Source: Novipirellula galeiformis
GTDB taxonomy: Bacteria > Planctomycetota > Planctomycetia > Pirellulales > Pirellulaceae
DNA: 64,000 bases
Assembly (NCBI RefSeq): GCF_007860095.1
Contig: NZ_SJPT01000001.1
Span: 386,212 to 450,211, forward strand
Reading direction: 5' to 3'
Of the stretch, positions 8,895-17,057 are shown in pieces. The translations under genes and the position numbers were made by a program. Within the stretch, counting starts at the first letter, position 1. Each line of letters begins with the position of its first letter. A model generated the notes under the pieces. The model was not told where the DNA came from and made no database searches. It saw only the letters and a program-made list of their open reading frames with translations.

Positions 8895-10433
8895 TCAGCG
8901 CAGCGACATCCGCACCAAGGTGCCGTCGGCGGGTTTGGTGGAGACGCCTGCGCGGGCTGGATTCGCTGGGTTTTCAGCTTGGAATTGGAACGTTTTGACG
9001 AACGCGCCCACGACCAAGCCGACTTCGAGTTCGCCTAGATGTTTTCCAGGACAGACTCGGGGGCCATGACCAAAACCAAAATGCAGGATGTCCTTCGTCG
9101 CTCGCCCCGCCCCAGCTAAATGGTCCCAGCGCTGGGGGGCGAATTCGCAGGCGGGATATCCGGCGGCGACAACACCCCAGTGGTCTTCGTGTCGATTCGC
9201 GTGCCACACATCTAACAGAATGTGCGTTCCACTTGGAATAAACATTTTACGCCCATCGGCGGTGGTCACCCAGGTGTCACGCGTGGCGCGGCGAGGCAAG
9301 AAATACAGCGAGGGTGTCAGCCGGAGAGTCTCATTCAACACGTCGCGTAGGTAGGTCGCACTGGCCAACGACTCGGGCGTGTAGACATCAATGTCTTTGA
9401 CCTGTTGGAACACTTTCTCTTGTGCTGCCGGGTTGCGGGCGAGGTGCGAGATCGCCCAGGTTGCATACGACGTGGTCGCTTCGAGTGCCCCAGCCAAGAA
9501 GACCTTCAGATTGCTGAGCAGCTTCGCGTCAGGTGCATCGGATTTGAACTGCTTCCACAACGCCTTGTTCTCGGCTCGCGGGGCCAGCACGCATTGCGTC
9601 AACTCATCAAACGCTGCATCGTCTCGCTTCGCCTGAGCGATTCGTTTGCTCAACCCAGGCAATTTACGCCACGGAATGCCAAGCTTGTTCTTGACGGTGT
9701 CGGACACGATATGGTCGATCACTCGTTCTAATGCGGGCACATATCGGTTACTCAGTTCGTCATAGGAAATCTCGGCACCAAAAAAATTGTTGGTCAGCAT
9801 CTCCAACATCACCACTTTGACTTCGGGTTCCAAGCGGATTTCTACCGTTTCTTGGCCGCTGTTGGATAAGTGTTGCCGCAGTAGCTCGATCCGCTGCTCG
9901 ACGGTGGTGCGAAATGTCTCGGCGAACTCGCAAAATTGTTCGGGTTGATACAGTGTTGTTTTACCGAATGGGCAGGCCGCAATCTTGCGTTGCTTCTTCC
10001 ACTCGGCCCCGTTTGCAAACAGCAAGGTGTCCTTGCCGGTCGCTCGCGCAATTCCAACTGATGGGAGTGTGTCGCGGTCGAATTGTCCCTCGCGATCGCC
10101 GGTAGCGGTGGCGATGGCCCGAATGATTCCTGGGTCTCGCGTCACCAAGACAGGAGCAAAACCGGGAATATCTAAGTAGCGGTTATGGCGGCCTGGTCCC
10201 TGTTCGTCGTCTGCACCATGGAAATAGCTTTCGAGAATCCGGACCGGATCATGGAAATTCCAGCGATGCGGAAACGGCAACGAAGGGCGTCCCGATCCAG
10301 GATGAAACAATCGCACCCGCGTCGGCAGGCAATCGCCCTCAAACGGATTGATTGCGAACAACTGCTTTGGCAGTCGGGCCACGCGCCGGTATCCCGGCAG
10401 TGAATCGGATAGGAATCGAGTGAAGTTCGACAT
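8895..10433 (-). CDS. Cytochrome P450
   Basis: The 512-residue protein is a soluble-type P450 monooxygenase. Seen motifs are the I-helix oxygen-binding AGALEATTSYATW, the K-helix ExxR in NETLRLTPSLYFLPRR, and the heme-ligand loop FGFGHGPRVCPGKHLG with the thiolate Cys at about residue 461. No N-terminal membrane anchor is obvious and no fused reductase follows, so it needs separate electron donors that are not encoded nearby. The substrate cannot be told from the sequence. It converges on putA and stands alone. Confidence 0.93.
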   Translation of the reverse strand: MSNFTRFLSDSLPGYRRVARLPKQLFAINPFEGDCLPTRVRLFHPGSGRPSLPFPHRWNFHDPVRILESYFHGADDEQGPGRHNRYLDIPGFAPVLVTRDPGIIRAIATATGDREGQFDRDTLPSVGIARATGKDTLLFANGAEWKKQRKIAACPFGKTTLYQPEQFCEFAETFRTTVEQRIELLRQHLSNSGQETVEIRLEPEVKVVMLEMLTNNFFGAEISYDELSNRYVPALERVIDHIVSDTVKNKLGIPWRKLPGLSKRIAQAKRDDAAFDELTQCVLAPRAENKALWKQFKSDAPDAKLLSNLKVFLAGALEATTSYATWAISHLARNPAAQEKVFQQVKDIDVYTPESLASATYLRDVLNETLRLTPSLYFLPRRATRDTWVTTADGRKMFIPSGTHILLDVWHANRHEDHWGVVAAGYPACEFAPQRWDHLAGAGRATKDILHFGFGHGPRVCPGKHLGELEVGLVVGAFVKTFQFQAENPANPARAGVSTKPADGTLVRMSLR

Positions 10434-10505
10434 GATCGGGAATCCAACTGGGGGCGAACTACCCGTGTCTGTATCAGCGTAGCCCGCGGGAAGCTCGCCG
10501 TGACT

Positions 10506-11072
10506 CTATTCTTCGAAGCCAAACTCGCGCATCCAGTGCTCGACTTCCTCGCTTGTTACTTTGCCTTTGGGTTTGCCGGTGCGGTTGATGCTGCCGCCCT
10601 GCCCTGCCCCGTCGGAAATCTCGATCGCTAGATGAGGATGATCTTCGAGTAGATCATCCAACCACGGAGCGGCGTCAAATGGTATCGCACCTCGCCGTTT
10701 CGCGGCGTCTTGCAAACGATGATCGGACGAGACGACGGCTAATTGCTTGGGCGCCGAGTGCTCGCTGATCAGCCGCTCAATCAAATCGTCGGCTTCTGGA
10801 TCGTCGACCGCAAAGCGAATGTCGATTCCAGAAACCTCATATTGGCTGACCGCATTGTCTGGCGGACAGCGGGCGTCAAACACGACACAGGTGCGTTTGC
10901 GAACGTTTTCGGGAAGATGATCGCAGAGTCGAGAGACTAGCCGGTTGCGTTCGGCTTGAAGCCACCGTGAGTTGCTTGCCGTCGAGTGAGCAGACGTGAG
11001 GTTTCCAGGTCTTCCAGGAGCGGCAACGGGCGCTATGACGTTGTATCCGTCGACTAGCAGTAAGAGTGACAT
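10506..11072 (-). CDS. NYN-domain (YacP-like) putative RNA-binding nuclease
   Basis: The 188-residue product carries a PIN-like NYN domain. It opens with LLLLVDGYNVIAPV (Asp about residue 8), then has RTCVVFDARCPPDN, DPEADDLIERLI with paired acidic residues, and AVVSSDHRLQDAAKRRGA. This arrangement of acidic residues is that of YacP/Rae1-type ribosome-associated endoribonucleases, though activity here is inferred. The last ~50 residues (Gly-rich, then VTSEEVEHWMREFGFEE) resemble a tail common in planctomycete homologues. The ATG at 11072 is chosen because the LLLLVDGYNV strand then sits at the N-terminus as in the family. It lies downstream of truA on the same strand. Confidence 0.75.
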   Translation of the reverse strand: MSLLLLVDGYNVIAPVAAPGRPGNLTSAHSTASNSRWLQAERNRLVSRLCDHLPENVRKRTCVVFDARCPPDNAVSQYEVSGIDIRFAVDDPEADDLIERLISEHSAPKQLAVVSSDHRLQDAAKRRGAIPFDAAPWLDDLLEDHPHLAIEISDGAGQGGSINRTGKPKGKVTSEEVEHWMREFGFEE

Positions 11073-11241
11073 GGGGCGGACTTCGGCACGAACTCGCTCT
11101 GAATCACAGAGCACGGGCCCATTGGAACAAGGGCAACGTGGTATTGTCGCAGGAACCGATCGAGGTTCAATCCCTTGGGGAATTTTCGCACGAGCGACGG
11201 TGGAAGCGGGAGAAATCTCGCGTCAATGTGGCTCCACGCGG

Positions 11242-11270
11242 CGGTCAAGGAAACAGCCGGTCAAGGAAAC
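11242..11270. repeat. Direct repeat of CGGTCAAGGAAAC (13 bp, two copies)
   Basis: Two identical 13-base copies lie at 11242-11254 and 11258-11270. The second contains the end and stop codon of truA, so the first is an apparent partial duplication of the truA 3' end. Probably a replication slip. Confidence 0.6.
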
Positions 11271-12073
11271 GGTCGATAGTCGACTCGTTTGAGAAATAAC
11301 GCTTGAGGGGGAGCGGTGGGGCCGGCAGCATCGCGATCTTTCGCGGCGATCACCTCGTCGATGTGTTGCGGCGGATACTTGCCCCGCCCCACCTCGATCA
11401 AAGTGCCAGCAATGTTGCGGACCATGTTGTACAGGAACCCGTCGGCTTCGATTTCAATCGAAACCAATTCGCCTCGATGGTCCACCGCCGGTTCTCGAAT
11501 GACTTCGCAAGCGGTGACGTTGCGAACCGTTGACTTACGTGGACTTCCGATCGCTTGGAAACTGGCGAAGTCATGTTTTCCGACAAATCGTTTCGCGGCT
11601 TCGCTGACCGCGTCGATGTTGATCGCATGGTGAACGTGCCATCGATAGCGATAGTCAATCACATCTCGCAGGCCCCCAATTTGTAATTGGTAGCGATAGC
11701 GTTTCCCGATCGCGTCACGAATGGCGTGAAAGTCATGTGGTGCGTCGACCGCGTCGATGACCACGATCGTGGGCGGTAGATTGACATTCATGGCGTTGAC
11801 CAGATCCGCAGCGCTGGCCCGCCAATTTGGCGTCCGCAGGCTCGCGACTTGGGCTAATGCGTGCACGCCTGCGTCGGTCCGACCGCTGCCCGTCACATGG
11901 ACTCGTTGGCGAGTCAGTTTGACGAGCGCACGTTCGAGCATGCCTTGGATGGTCGGTTTGTTCGGTTGGATTTGCCAACCGGAGAAATCGGTGCCATCGT
12001 AGGCAAGGGTCAGTTTAAACGCCCGTTCTGTATCGACGGGCACTGCATCGACCGGCGCTGCGTCGACGGACAC
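11261..12073 (-). CDS. truA: tRNA pseudouridine(38-40) synthase
   Basis: TruA isomerises uridines 38-40 in the anticodon arm. The 270-residue protein has LTLAYDGTDFSGWQ, the catalytic motif GSGRTDAGVHALAQV (Asp about residue 67), and the C-terminal FLYNMVRNIAGTLIEVG. It starts with GTG at 12073, which overlaps the asd stop codon by one base (TAGTG), so translation is probably coupled to asd. The first 15 residues are a variable, Val/Asp/Pro-rich extension. A later start is possible, but no strong ribosome site marks one. Confidence 0.95.
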   Translation of the reverse strand: MSVDAAPVDAVPVDTERAFKLTLAYDGTDFSGWQIQPNKPTIQGMLERALVKLTRQRVHVTGSGRTDAGVHALAQVASLRTPNWRASAADLVNAMNVNLPPTIVVIDAVDAPHDFHAIRDAIGKRYRYQLQIGGLRDVIDYRYRWHVHHAINIDAVSEAAKRFVGKHDFASFQAIGSPRKSTVRNVTACEVIREPAVDHRGELVSIEIEADGFLYNMVRNIAGTLIEVGRGKYPPQHIDEVIAAKDRDAAGPTAPPQALFLKRVDYRPFP

Positions 12074-13092
12074 TAGGACGTTTTCATCGCCGAGCGTTTG
12101 ATCATCAATTCAGCGATCTGGACCGCATTGGTGGCGGCCCCTTTGCGAAGGTTGTCGCTGACGCACCAGAACGCGATTCCATTGCCGCCGCTGATGTCTT
12201 TGCGAATGCGGCCGATAAAGACATCGTCCTTGCCATCGCAATCACGCGGCATGGGGTACTTTCCATTGGAAAGGTCATCGACGATCGTGATTCCTTCGCC
12301 TTGGCCGAGCAATTCTTTGGCTTCTTCGATCGAAAGAGGGCGTTCGGTTTCGACCAAGATGGATTCGCTATGTCCGCTGGCAACGGGAACACGCACACAG
12401 GTCGGACAGATTTGCATCTCCTCGTCGCCCAGGATCTTGCGGGTCTCGTAGACCATCTTCATCTCTTCGCTCGTATAGCCTTCGTGCTTTTCCGAGCCAA
12501 TTTGAGGAATCAGGTTGAAGCCGATCGGATGTTGAAACGTTTTCGGAGGATGCGTTTGACCGACCAGGGCGCTACGGATGCTGTCGTTAAGTTCTTCGTT
12601 GCCGGCAAGCCCCGCTCCGCTGGTCGCTTGATACGTGCTGACGACGACGCGGCGAACGCGCGCGGCACGGTGGAGCGGTGCAAGCGCGACAACCATCTGA
12701 GTGGTGCTGCAATTCGGACTGGCGATGATGCCGTGATGATGATCGACCGCGTCGGGGTTCACCTCGGGGACAACGAGTGGCACCTTGGGGTCCATCCGCC
12801 AATAGCCGCTCTCGTCGACTACGACCGATCCGGCATCGACAGCCCACGATGCGAATTCCGCAGAGACTTCGTCCGGGGTGCTGGCGATGACAAGATCGAT
12901 GTCTTTGAACGCGCCCGGTTCGAGTAGTTCGACCTTAATCGTTTCGCCACGAAAATGGACTTCCTTGCCCACCGAACGCGCCGACGCCAATAGTTTCAGT
13001 CGCTTGAACGGAAGTTCACGTTGCGCGAGTTGTTCAAGGACAATGCGACCGACTGCACCGGTGGCGCCAACGAGAGCAAGGGTTTCGTACAC
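12073..13092 (-). CDS. asd: Aspartate-semialdehyde dehydrogenase
   Basis: This NADPH enzyme reduces aspartyl phosphate to the semialdehyde, the branch point toward lysine, threonine and methionine. The 339-residue product begins with the Rossmann motif LALVGATGAVGR. The active-site Cys lies in IIASPNCSTTQMV (residue 128), and CVRVPVASGHSESI holds the catalytic His region. The segment between these (QATSGAGLAGNEEL) is typical of the bacterial class without the large insertion. It is upstream of and overlapping truA, so the pair is co-transcribed. Confidence 0.96.
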   Translation of the reverse strand: MYETLALVGATGAVGRIVLEQLAQRELPFKRLKLLASARSVGKEVHFRGETIKVELLEPGAFKDIDLVIASTPDEVSAEFASWAVDAGSVVVDESGYWRMDPKVPLVVPEVNPDAVDHHHGIIASPNCSTTQMVVALAPLHRAARVRRVVVSTYQATSGAGLAGNEELNDSIRSALVGQTHPPKTFQHPIGFNLIPQIGSEKHEGYTSEEMKMVYETRKILGDEEMQICPTCVRVPVASGHSESILVETERPLSIEEAKELLGQGEGITIVDDLSNGKYPMPRDCDGKDDVFIGRIRKDISGGNGIAFWCVSDNLRKGAATNAVQIAELMIKRSAMKTS

Positions 13093-13448
13093 GGAAGTGA
13101 CTTCTCAAATGGTTAAATAAGAATGTGAATTGACTAAAACGACATGAGTTTAAAGCGTGGGTGGATCCGGGGCAGCTCAATGACGCGTCCTTGCCTCGCC
13201 CTCGCCTGCCTTTCCCCCCGCTGGCCTCGCCCCCGGTGGTCGCGAGAGGGAACGCGACGCGGGGGGACTGTTAATGACGATCCGGAGGGTTGGACGGCGT
13301 CTTTGCGGCGTCGATGGAGCCTGCGGTTCACGTTTCGGTGGAGTCGCAGACTGCATTGTGGTCCATCCGAGCGGATTTGTGTATGCCCACCCGCGGGCAC
13401 TGTCCCATCGAGCAGCCATCCCCGATCCAGCCATTACCCGGTTCGCGA
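13093..13448. other. GC-rich intergenic region upstream of asd
   Basis: About 356 bases separate the SUMF1-like gene's stop from the asd start, both on the minus strand. It is GC-rich with C and G runs around 13205-13265. I see no credible reading frame with a ribosome site, no terminator with a T-tract and no clear promoter. Confidence 0.35.
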
Positions 13449-14672
13449 TTACTTCTGGGAGGACTGAATGACGTCGTGAAGTTTTTCGTCGACCAAACCG
13501 TAGCCGCCGCGACCTTCCATCACACGTGATTCCACGTCCATAAGGACTTCTTCGGACGTAGGCTCCCAAAACTTTGTAATCGTTTCCTTATCCAGCGGTT
13601 TGTACGACCGGAACAAGCGAAAGCCGACTCCGCGAGCAGGATCGTCCGTCAACCACCAAGGGCTTTTGGGGAAGTTAGGGTCAGCGTCCTTCCATTCGAT
13701 GTCGTCCGATGCCAAGCGTGCTGCGCTGCGAAGTTGGTGCGGGTCCATTTCCCAGCTGCCGCCTCGCACCACACAGGGTGACGACGTGACGGGCCATTTA
13801 ACAACATCAATGGCATTGATGGGGGCCTTGTCAGCAAAGGATTTGTAGCCATCTTCGGTATGTTGGTTGACGGTCCATTCAGCGACGTTGCCGTGCATGT
13901 CGTACAGCCCGAATGCGTTGGGTTTCTTCGTTCCCACCGCCATTTGCCCGTCATCAGCGTTGTCGTAATACCACGCGTAATCATCGATGTCGTCGGCGGA
14001 ATCACCCCAGCTAAATGCGGTCGCTTTGCCTCCGCGGGCAGCATATTCCCATTCCGCTTCGGTGGGCAATCGATACTGTTGTCCGGAAACACGGCTCAAC
14101 CATTTGGTGAATTGTTGGGCTGCATATTGGGTCATCGTGACGGCCGGTTGTTCGGGTCGCTCGCCGTATTCGTAAGTAAAGCTTGGTTCGTACAACTGGG
14201 TCGGTGCGGTGATGGCATCCGCTTTATTGGAGTCGTCGACCGGGCGAACGCCGTTTCGCTCGAATTCCTTGAACACGTTGTAGAGCTTCATGAACTCTTT
14301 GTACTGAGCCCAATTGACCTCCGTCTTTGCCACCCACATCGGATCCACGTTGACTTTGAATTGAGGACCTTCGTCGTCAGCACGCTCCTCTTCCTGTTCG
14401 GGGCTGCCCATCATGAACGAGCCGCCAGGAACTGGGATCATTTCAATTTTGAGATCGGTCCCGGGGATCGTCATCGAATAGGGAACCATAAATCCCCCTT
14501 CGACTTCGACCGCTGGACCTGTAGCGGGCTTTTCACTGGCAATCCCCAGCACGGTTTGATCTGCTGCTGCTGCCTTCGCGGCGTCAGCCAACGTGGCAAC
14601 CCAGGTTAAAGAGAGGACAAGCACGAGGCCAAGCGAGCTGGATTGGTGAAGGGACTTCAATGAATATTTCAT
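13449..14672 (-). CDS. Secreted SUMF1/formylglycine-generating-enzyme-like protein
   Basis: The 407-residue protein has a signal peptide (GLVLVLSLTWVATLADA) and a full SUMF1-type fold: MIPVPGGSFMMGSPEQEEE, VAKTEVNWAQYKEFM, YRLPTEAEWEYAARGG, LYDMHGNVAEWT, VVRGGSWEMDPHQLRSAAR and GVGFRLFRS. True formylglycine-generating enzymes carry two catalytic cysteines just before the conserved ARS. Here that stretch reads WEMDPHQLRSAAR with no Cys, so sulfatase activation by the known mechanism is unlikely. It is more probably a carbohydrate- or signal-binding relative. No sulfatase gene lies nearby. The start is fixed by the signal peptide. Confidence 0.88.
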   Translation of the reverse strand: MKYSLKSLHQSSSLGLVLVLSLTWVATLADAAKAAAADQTVLGIASEKPATGPAVEVEGGFMVPYSMTIPGTDLKIEMIPVPGGSFMMGSPEQEEERADDEGPQFKVNVDPMWVAKTEVNWAQYKEFMKLYNVFKEFERNGVRPVDDSNKADAITAPTQLYEPSFTYEYGERPEQPAVTMTQYAAQQFTKWLSRVSGQQYRLPTEAEWEYAARGGKATAFSWGDSADDIDDYAWYYDNADDGQMAVGTKKPNAFGLYDMHGNVAEWTVNQHTEDGYKSFADKAPINAIDVVKWPVTSSPCVVRGGSWEMDPHQLRSAARLASDDIEWKDADPNFPKSPWWLTDDPARGVGFRLFRSYKPLDKETITKFWEPTSEEVLMDVESRVMEGRGGYGLVDEKLHDVIQSSQK

Positions 14673-14925
14673 TCGAGAGTGTATTTAGAGTGTTGAAACG
14701 ATCTGTTTTTTCGGTTTACCAGTTGGCTAGGTCCATCCTAGCCCGCGGACTTAATTGTGCAATCGTGCAAGTGAAAGAGAAACGACGGTGATTTACGTAT
14801 CGAGTGGGGGGATTTGCGGTGGGGATCGGCCGTGTTGATGCTCGCGGCTCATGCGGGGGGCGGTGAGGCCCCAGGTTCCACTCTTGGCCTCCGCAAGGCG
14901 TTCTTTCACAGCACGGAGTTCGCGC

Positions 14926-16560
14926 TTAAAAGGGCTGGAAATCGGGGCGGCTTCCCAGTCGCACGGGGATGATCTCTTTGTGGCTGTCGCGATAGATCTC
15001 CACCTTCACCACCGTATCGGCAAGCGCATTGCCAATGACTCGCATCAGGTGACCGCGGTCGCTAATCGGTTGATTATCGACACGAAGGATCAGGTCGCCT
15101 TTGCGCAAACCCGCATTCGCGGCAGGGGAATTGGTATCCGCCATGCCCGAAATCATGGCCCCACGGACGCGTGCGTCGTCGCCAATGAGTTGGCTATCGT
15201 CGACATCGGCCAACCCGACTCCCAGCCATCCTCGTTCAACGCGGCCGGTTGCCTTCAAGCGTTCGTAGATTTGCTGGGCAACATTGCTAGGGATCGAAAA
15301 GCTGACGCCCTGGTAAGTCTCCCCCACAATCGCCGTGTTGATGCCGACCAGTCTGCCGCGTGCGTCGACCAGAGGTCCGCCGCTGTTGCCAGGGTTCACC
15401 GCCACATCGCTTTGCATGAAATCTTGGTACTGAGTGCTGGCGCGGACCATGCGGTGTTTTCCGCTTAAAATCCCGAACGTAACGGTGCGGTCGAGTCCAA
15501 ACGGGCTGCCGATCGCCCATACGGGCGAACCGACGCGGCAGCGGTCGCTATCGCCCCATTGGATCGGTAATAATCGGTCGGAGTTGACTTTCAATACCGC
15601 CAGATCGGTCAGCGGGTCGGCGCCAACGAGGACCGCTGCGGTGCGTCGTCCATCGCTGAGGGTTACGGTGATGTCTTGGCCATCAGCAATCACGTGACGG
15701 TTGGTCACGATGAACCCGGCCTCGTCCACGATCACTCCACTGCCCTGGTCCGAGGTCGTCAGCACTTCGCTGCGGCGGAAATGGGTGGTCGTTGCCAGCG
15801 GATCGAGAGGGCGACGTTTGACTTCGATATGCACCACGCTCGGGCCGACTGCGGCGGTGACCATTTGATAGGCATCGCTGAGTGCATCGAGTGAAACGTT
15901 CTTTAGCCCCTCGTTGCCCGTGTCGTATTCGGCACGTAATTCGCCACGGTGCCATGCGTAACGGACCTCTTCGACGATCTGGGGAACCGCGAATCGAGCG
16001 GCGGCCAACATCAAGGCCATCGTTGCCAACAGCATCAAACTTTGCAGCAATGGGTCGGGATGACGCAGCGTTTTTCGGTTGGCAATTTTGTGGTCACGCG
16101 ACTCTTCGTTGCCGCGCGAGTCCTCAACGGACTCGGCTTCGCAAAGAACCGATGCCTGCTCGCCCCGTGCTTGCGGTCGCAATGGCATGGGAGGAGGGGT
16201 GAGCGTTGGGGGATGCAGCATCCGGCTGGGGTGGCCGGCGTGGCCTGTGGCGGGGGTTGGTTCCAGCGGGGGCGTTATAAGTGGCGTTGAGCAAGGCACT
16301 TTTAGTCGTACCAGGGTTACCTCGACCGGAGACGGATCGGAAACCGAGGCGTCGGGCGCGGAGCCATTCGTTTCGGAGACCCGTTTTCCGGGGGGGGATG
16401 GTTCTTGGTTCCGCATCAGATGGATTTTGGCCTCATTGTGATGGACGCCATCAAAACGCGTATGGGGCCGCCCCGGTTCGGCAACTTGACGTGAATCGGG
16501 TTGACGTGAATCGGGCACATCGCTCGCAGGGGACGATGGTGGAGGATCAGTTGGAAACAT
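14926..16560 (-). CDS. Membrane-anchored HtrA/Deg-type serine protease with PDZ domain
   Basis: The protein (544 residues from ATG 16560) has a long Pro-rich cytoplasmic N-terminus of about 170 residues, one membrane segment (about 173-191), then a trypsin-like domain and one PDZ domain on the outer side. The triad is visible: His289 in IVTNRHVIADG, Asp319 in DPLTDLAVLK, Ser393 in VNPGNSGGPLVD. The PDZ domain starts at RGWLGVGLADVDD. These proteases handle misfolded envelope proteins. The N-terminal region is rich in Pro, Ser and Thr (PTPATGH, TLTPPPMP) and unusual for the family. A start 54 codons upstream is open but unsupported; GGAG about ten bases before 16560 favours the shorter form. 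Confidence 0.9.
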   Translation of the reverse strand: MFPTDPPPSSPASDVPDSRQPDSRQVAEPGRPHTRFDGVHHNEAKIHLMRNQEPSPPGKRVSETNGSAPDASVSDPSPVEVTLVRLKVPCSTPLITPPLEPTPATGHAGHPSRMLHPPTLTPPPMPLRPQARGEQASVLCEAESVEDSRGNEESRDHKIANRKTLRHPDPLLQSLMLLATMALMLAAARFAVPQIVEEVRYAWHRGELRAEYDTGNEGLKNVSLDALSDAYQMVTAAVGPSVVHIEVKRRPLDPLATTTHFRRSEVLTTSDQGSGVIVDEAGFIVTNRHVIADGQDITVTLSDGRRTAAVLVGADPLTDLAVLKVNSDRLLPIQWGDSDRCRVGSPVWAIGSPFGLDRTVTFGILSGKHRMVRASTQYQDFMQSDVAVNPGNSGGPLVDARGRLVGINTAIVGETYQGVSFSIPSNVAQQIYERLKATGRVERGWLGVGLADVDDSQLIGDDARVRGAMISGMADTNSPAANAGLRKGDLILRVDNQPISDRGHLMRVIGNALADTVVKVEIYRDSHKEIIPVRLGSRPDFQPF

Positions 16561-17057
16561 GAGTAGACGGACTCCGAACGCACCGAGAACTTGCCTTTCA
16601 TCACCGTGGTATCGAAACCGTGGTGACAAACTTGCCCTGACATCAGCGATCTCATTGTAGAGTAGAGGTTGTCTGAGCGTGAAATGCTTTTTATCGCGTG
16701 AGTCGAGGAATTCGCCGATCAACTGGGGAAACGTTGTTTAAAAACCGCCGGTTTTAGCGAATACAGCGGATCTGCGGGGGCGGTGTTTTTGAGAAGAGGG
16801 TGTCGCCGGGAAGGTGGCGTTTGGGATTTTCGGTTTTCCGTCGCCGGGGGGGACGTGAAATTGCGTCCCGCCGCCTCTCGACCGTCGGTAGGTGGTGAGG
16901 CCGCGCTCGTATTTTCTCCTGCGACACTCCTTTGCAGAATGCAAAATCGTGTGCGGTGACAAGGATTTGGGCAAGACGACTCGTCCTTGAACAAGTTATG
17001 CTAGAGGCCTTCGAGAACCCACCCGTTATTACCTCTTCCCGCCGGCGCCCGAGAGTC
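16561..17057. other. Divergent intergenic region with short perfect palindrome
   Basis: About 500 bases lie between the divergent htrA-like and uronate-isomerase genes. AAAACC GCC GGTTTT at 16741-16755 is a perfect 6-bp stem with a 3-base loop, a possible operator or weak hairpin. I see no supported gene; in-frame extensions of both flanking genes reach into it. Confidence 0.35.

Noticed and set aside
13134-13569. Overlapping Arg/Pro-rich frames on both strands upstream of asd
   Set aside because: Composition reflects GC-rich DNA; none has a start signal or domain.
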